A DNA stretch of 64,000 nucleotides from contig JAFDZS010000010.1 in assembly GCA_018266775.1 (NCBI GenBank), positions 400,926 to 464,925 on the forward strand. The letters are read 5' to 3'. This document shows positions 63,904-64,000 of this stretch, one piece after another. The position numbers were made by a program, and so were the translations under genes. Origin of the DNA: Bacteroidota bacterium (GTDB lineage: Bacteria; Bacteroidota; Bacteroidia; Chitinophagales; Chitinophagaceae). The notes below the pieces were generated by a model, which searched no databases, was not told where the DNA came from, and saw only the letters and a list, made by a program, of their open reading frames with translations. Position 1 is the first letter of the stretch, and each line of letters begins with the position of its first letter.

Positions 63904-64000
63904 CAATCTTCCTCACATGGTCAGACGATGACGCCAGACCATATCCTCTGCATGCCTGCATGCCATTCTCTTATCAGCGGCCAATCTTCCTCACATGGTC
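63895..64000. repeat. 28-base direct repeat at window end
   Basis: The 28 bases from ATCAGCGGCC to CACATGGTC occur at 63895-63922 and again at 63973-64000, 78 bases apart, without mismatch. The second copy ends at the window edge, so more copies may follow. The space between is not CRISPR-like. Confidence 0.75.

Noticed and set aside
63895..64000. CRISPR array at the window end
   Set aside because: Only two copies of a 28-base repeat with a 50-base interval, no leader and no cas genes.

Overview
The window reads as a chromosome segment of a Bacteroidota bacterium, most likely of the Chitinophagaceae type. The support is: promoters of the TAnnTTTG type, a TonB-dependent receptor, DUF4270, DUF5686 and GSCFA proteins, an OmpA protein with thrombospondin type 3 repeats, and a YWFCY-type coupling protein. 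The species cannot be fixed from the sequence.

Positions 1 to about 28300 are accessory and AT-rich. First comes a metal module (1-6329): a truncated MerR-type sensor, small Cys-rich membrane proteins, a YnfA protein, an ArsR-type regulator with a clear operator, a MerT-MerP fusion, a GDCCVxC protein, a TonB-dependent receptor and a CDF efflux pump. Next (7100-13499) is a mobilisation module: RadC-like protein, oriT, MobC, relaxase and VirD4/TraG coupling protein. Two defence-type cargoes follow. One is a complete Wadjet operon, jetABCD (minus strand, 20129 to 13496). The other is a ubiquitin-like conjugation operon (Ubl, E2, JAB, E1; minus strand, 23474 to 20676). A six-gene operon is divergent from the Ubl operon (23580-27069): sigma-like factor, unknown protein, ImmA/IrrE peptidase, HNH protein, zinc-ribbon protein, unknown. 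The two divergent operons share a mirror-symmetric control region (23497-23553). A DUF1016 nuclease (27103-28185) closes the accessory part. A decayed traG tail (about 20305-20658) separates the two cargoes, so the island looks built by repeated exchange behind traG. No integrase, transposase or CRISPR array was seen.

Positions about 28356 to 64000 look like core genome: C-terminal processing protease, DinB protein, subtilisin-like protease, OmpA protein, ALDH7-type dehydrogenase, panB, ppx/ppk1, heptose-1-phosphate adenylyltransferase, panC, a degenerate glycogen-synthase-like protein, DUF4270 lipoprotein, metK, rlmB, HMG-CoA lyase, GSCFA protein, miaE, penicillin acylase, DUF5686 protein, trhO and outer-membrane or lipoproteins. 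Intergenic spaces hold strong hairpin terminators, one possible structured RNA (54188-54262) and small repeats.

The best candidate for a little-described system is the Ubl-conjugation operon together with the divergent sigma/ImmA/HNH operon, because of their shared mirrored promoter region.
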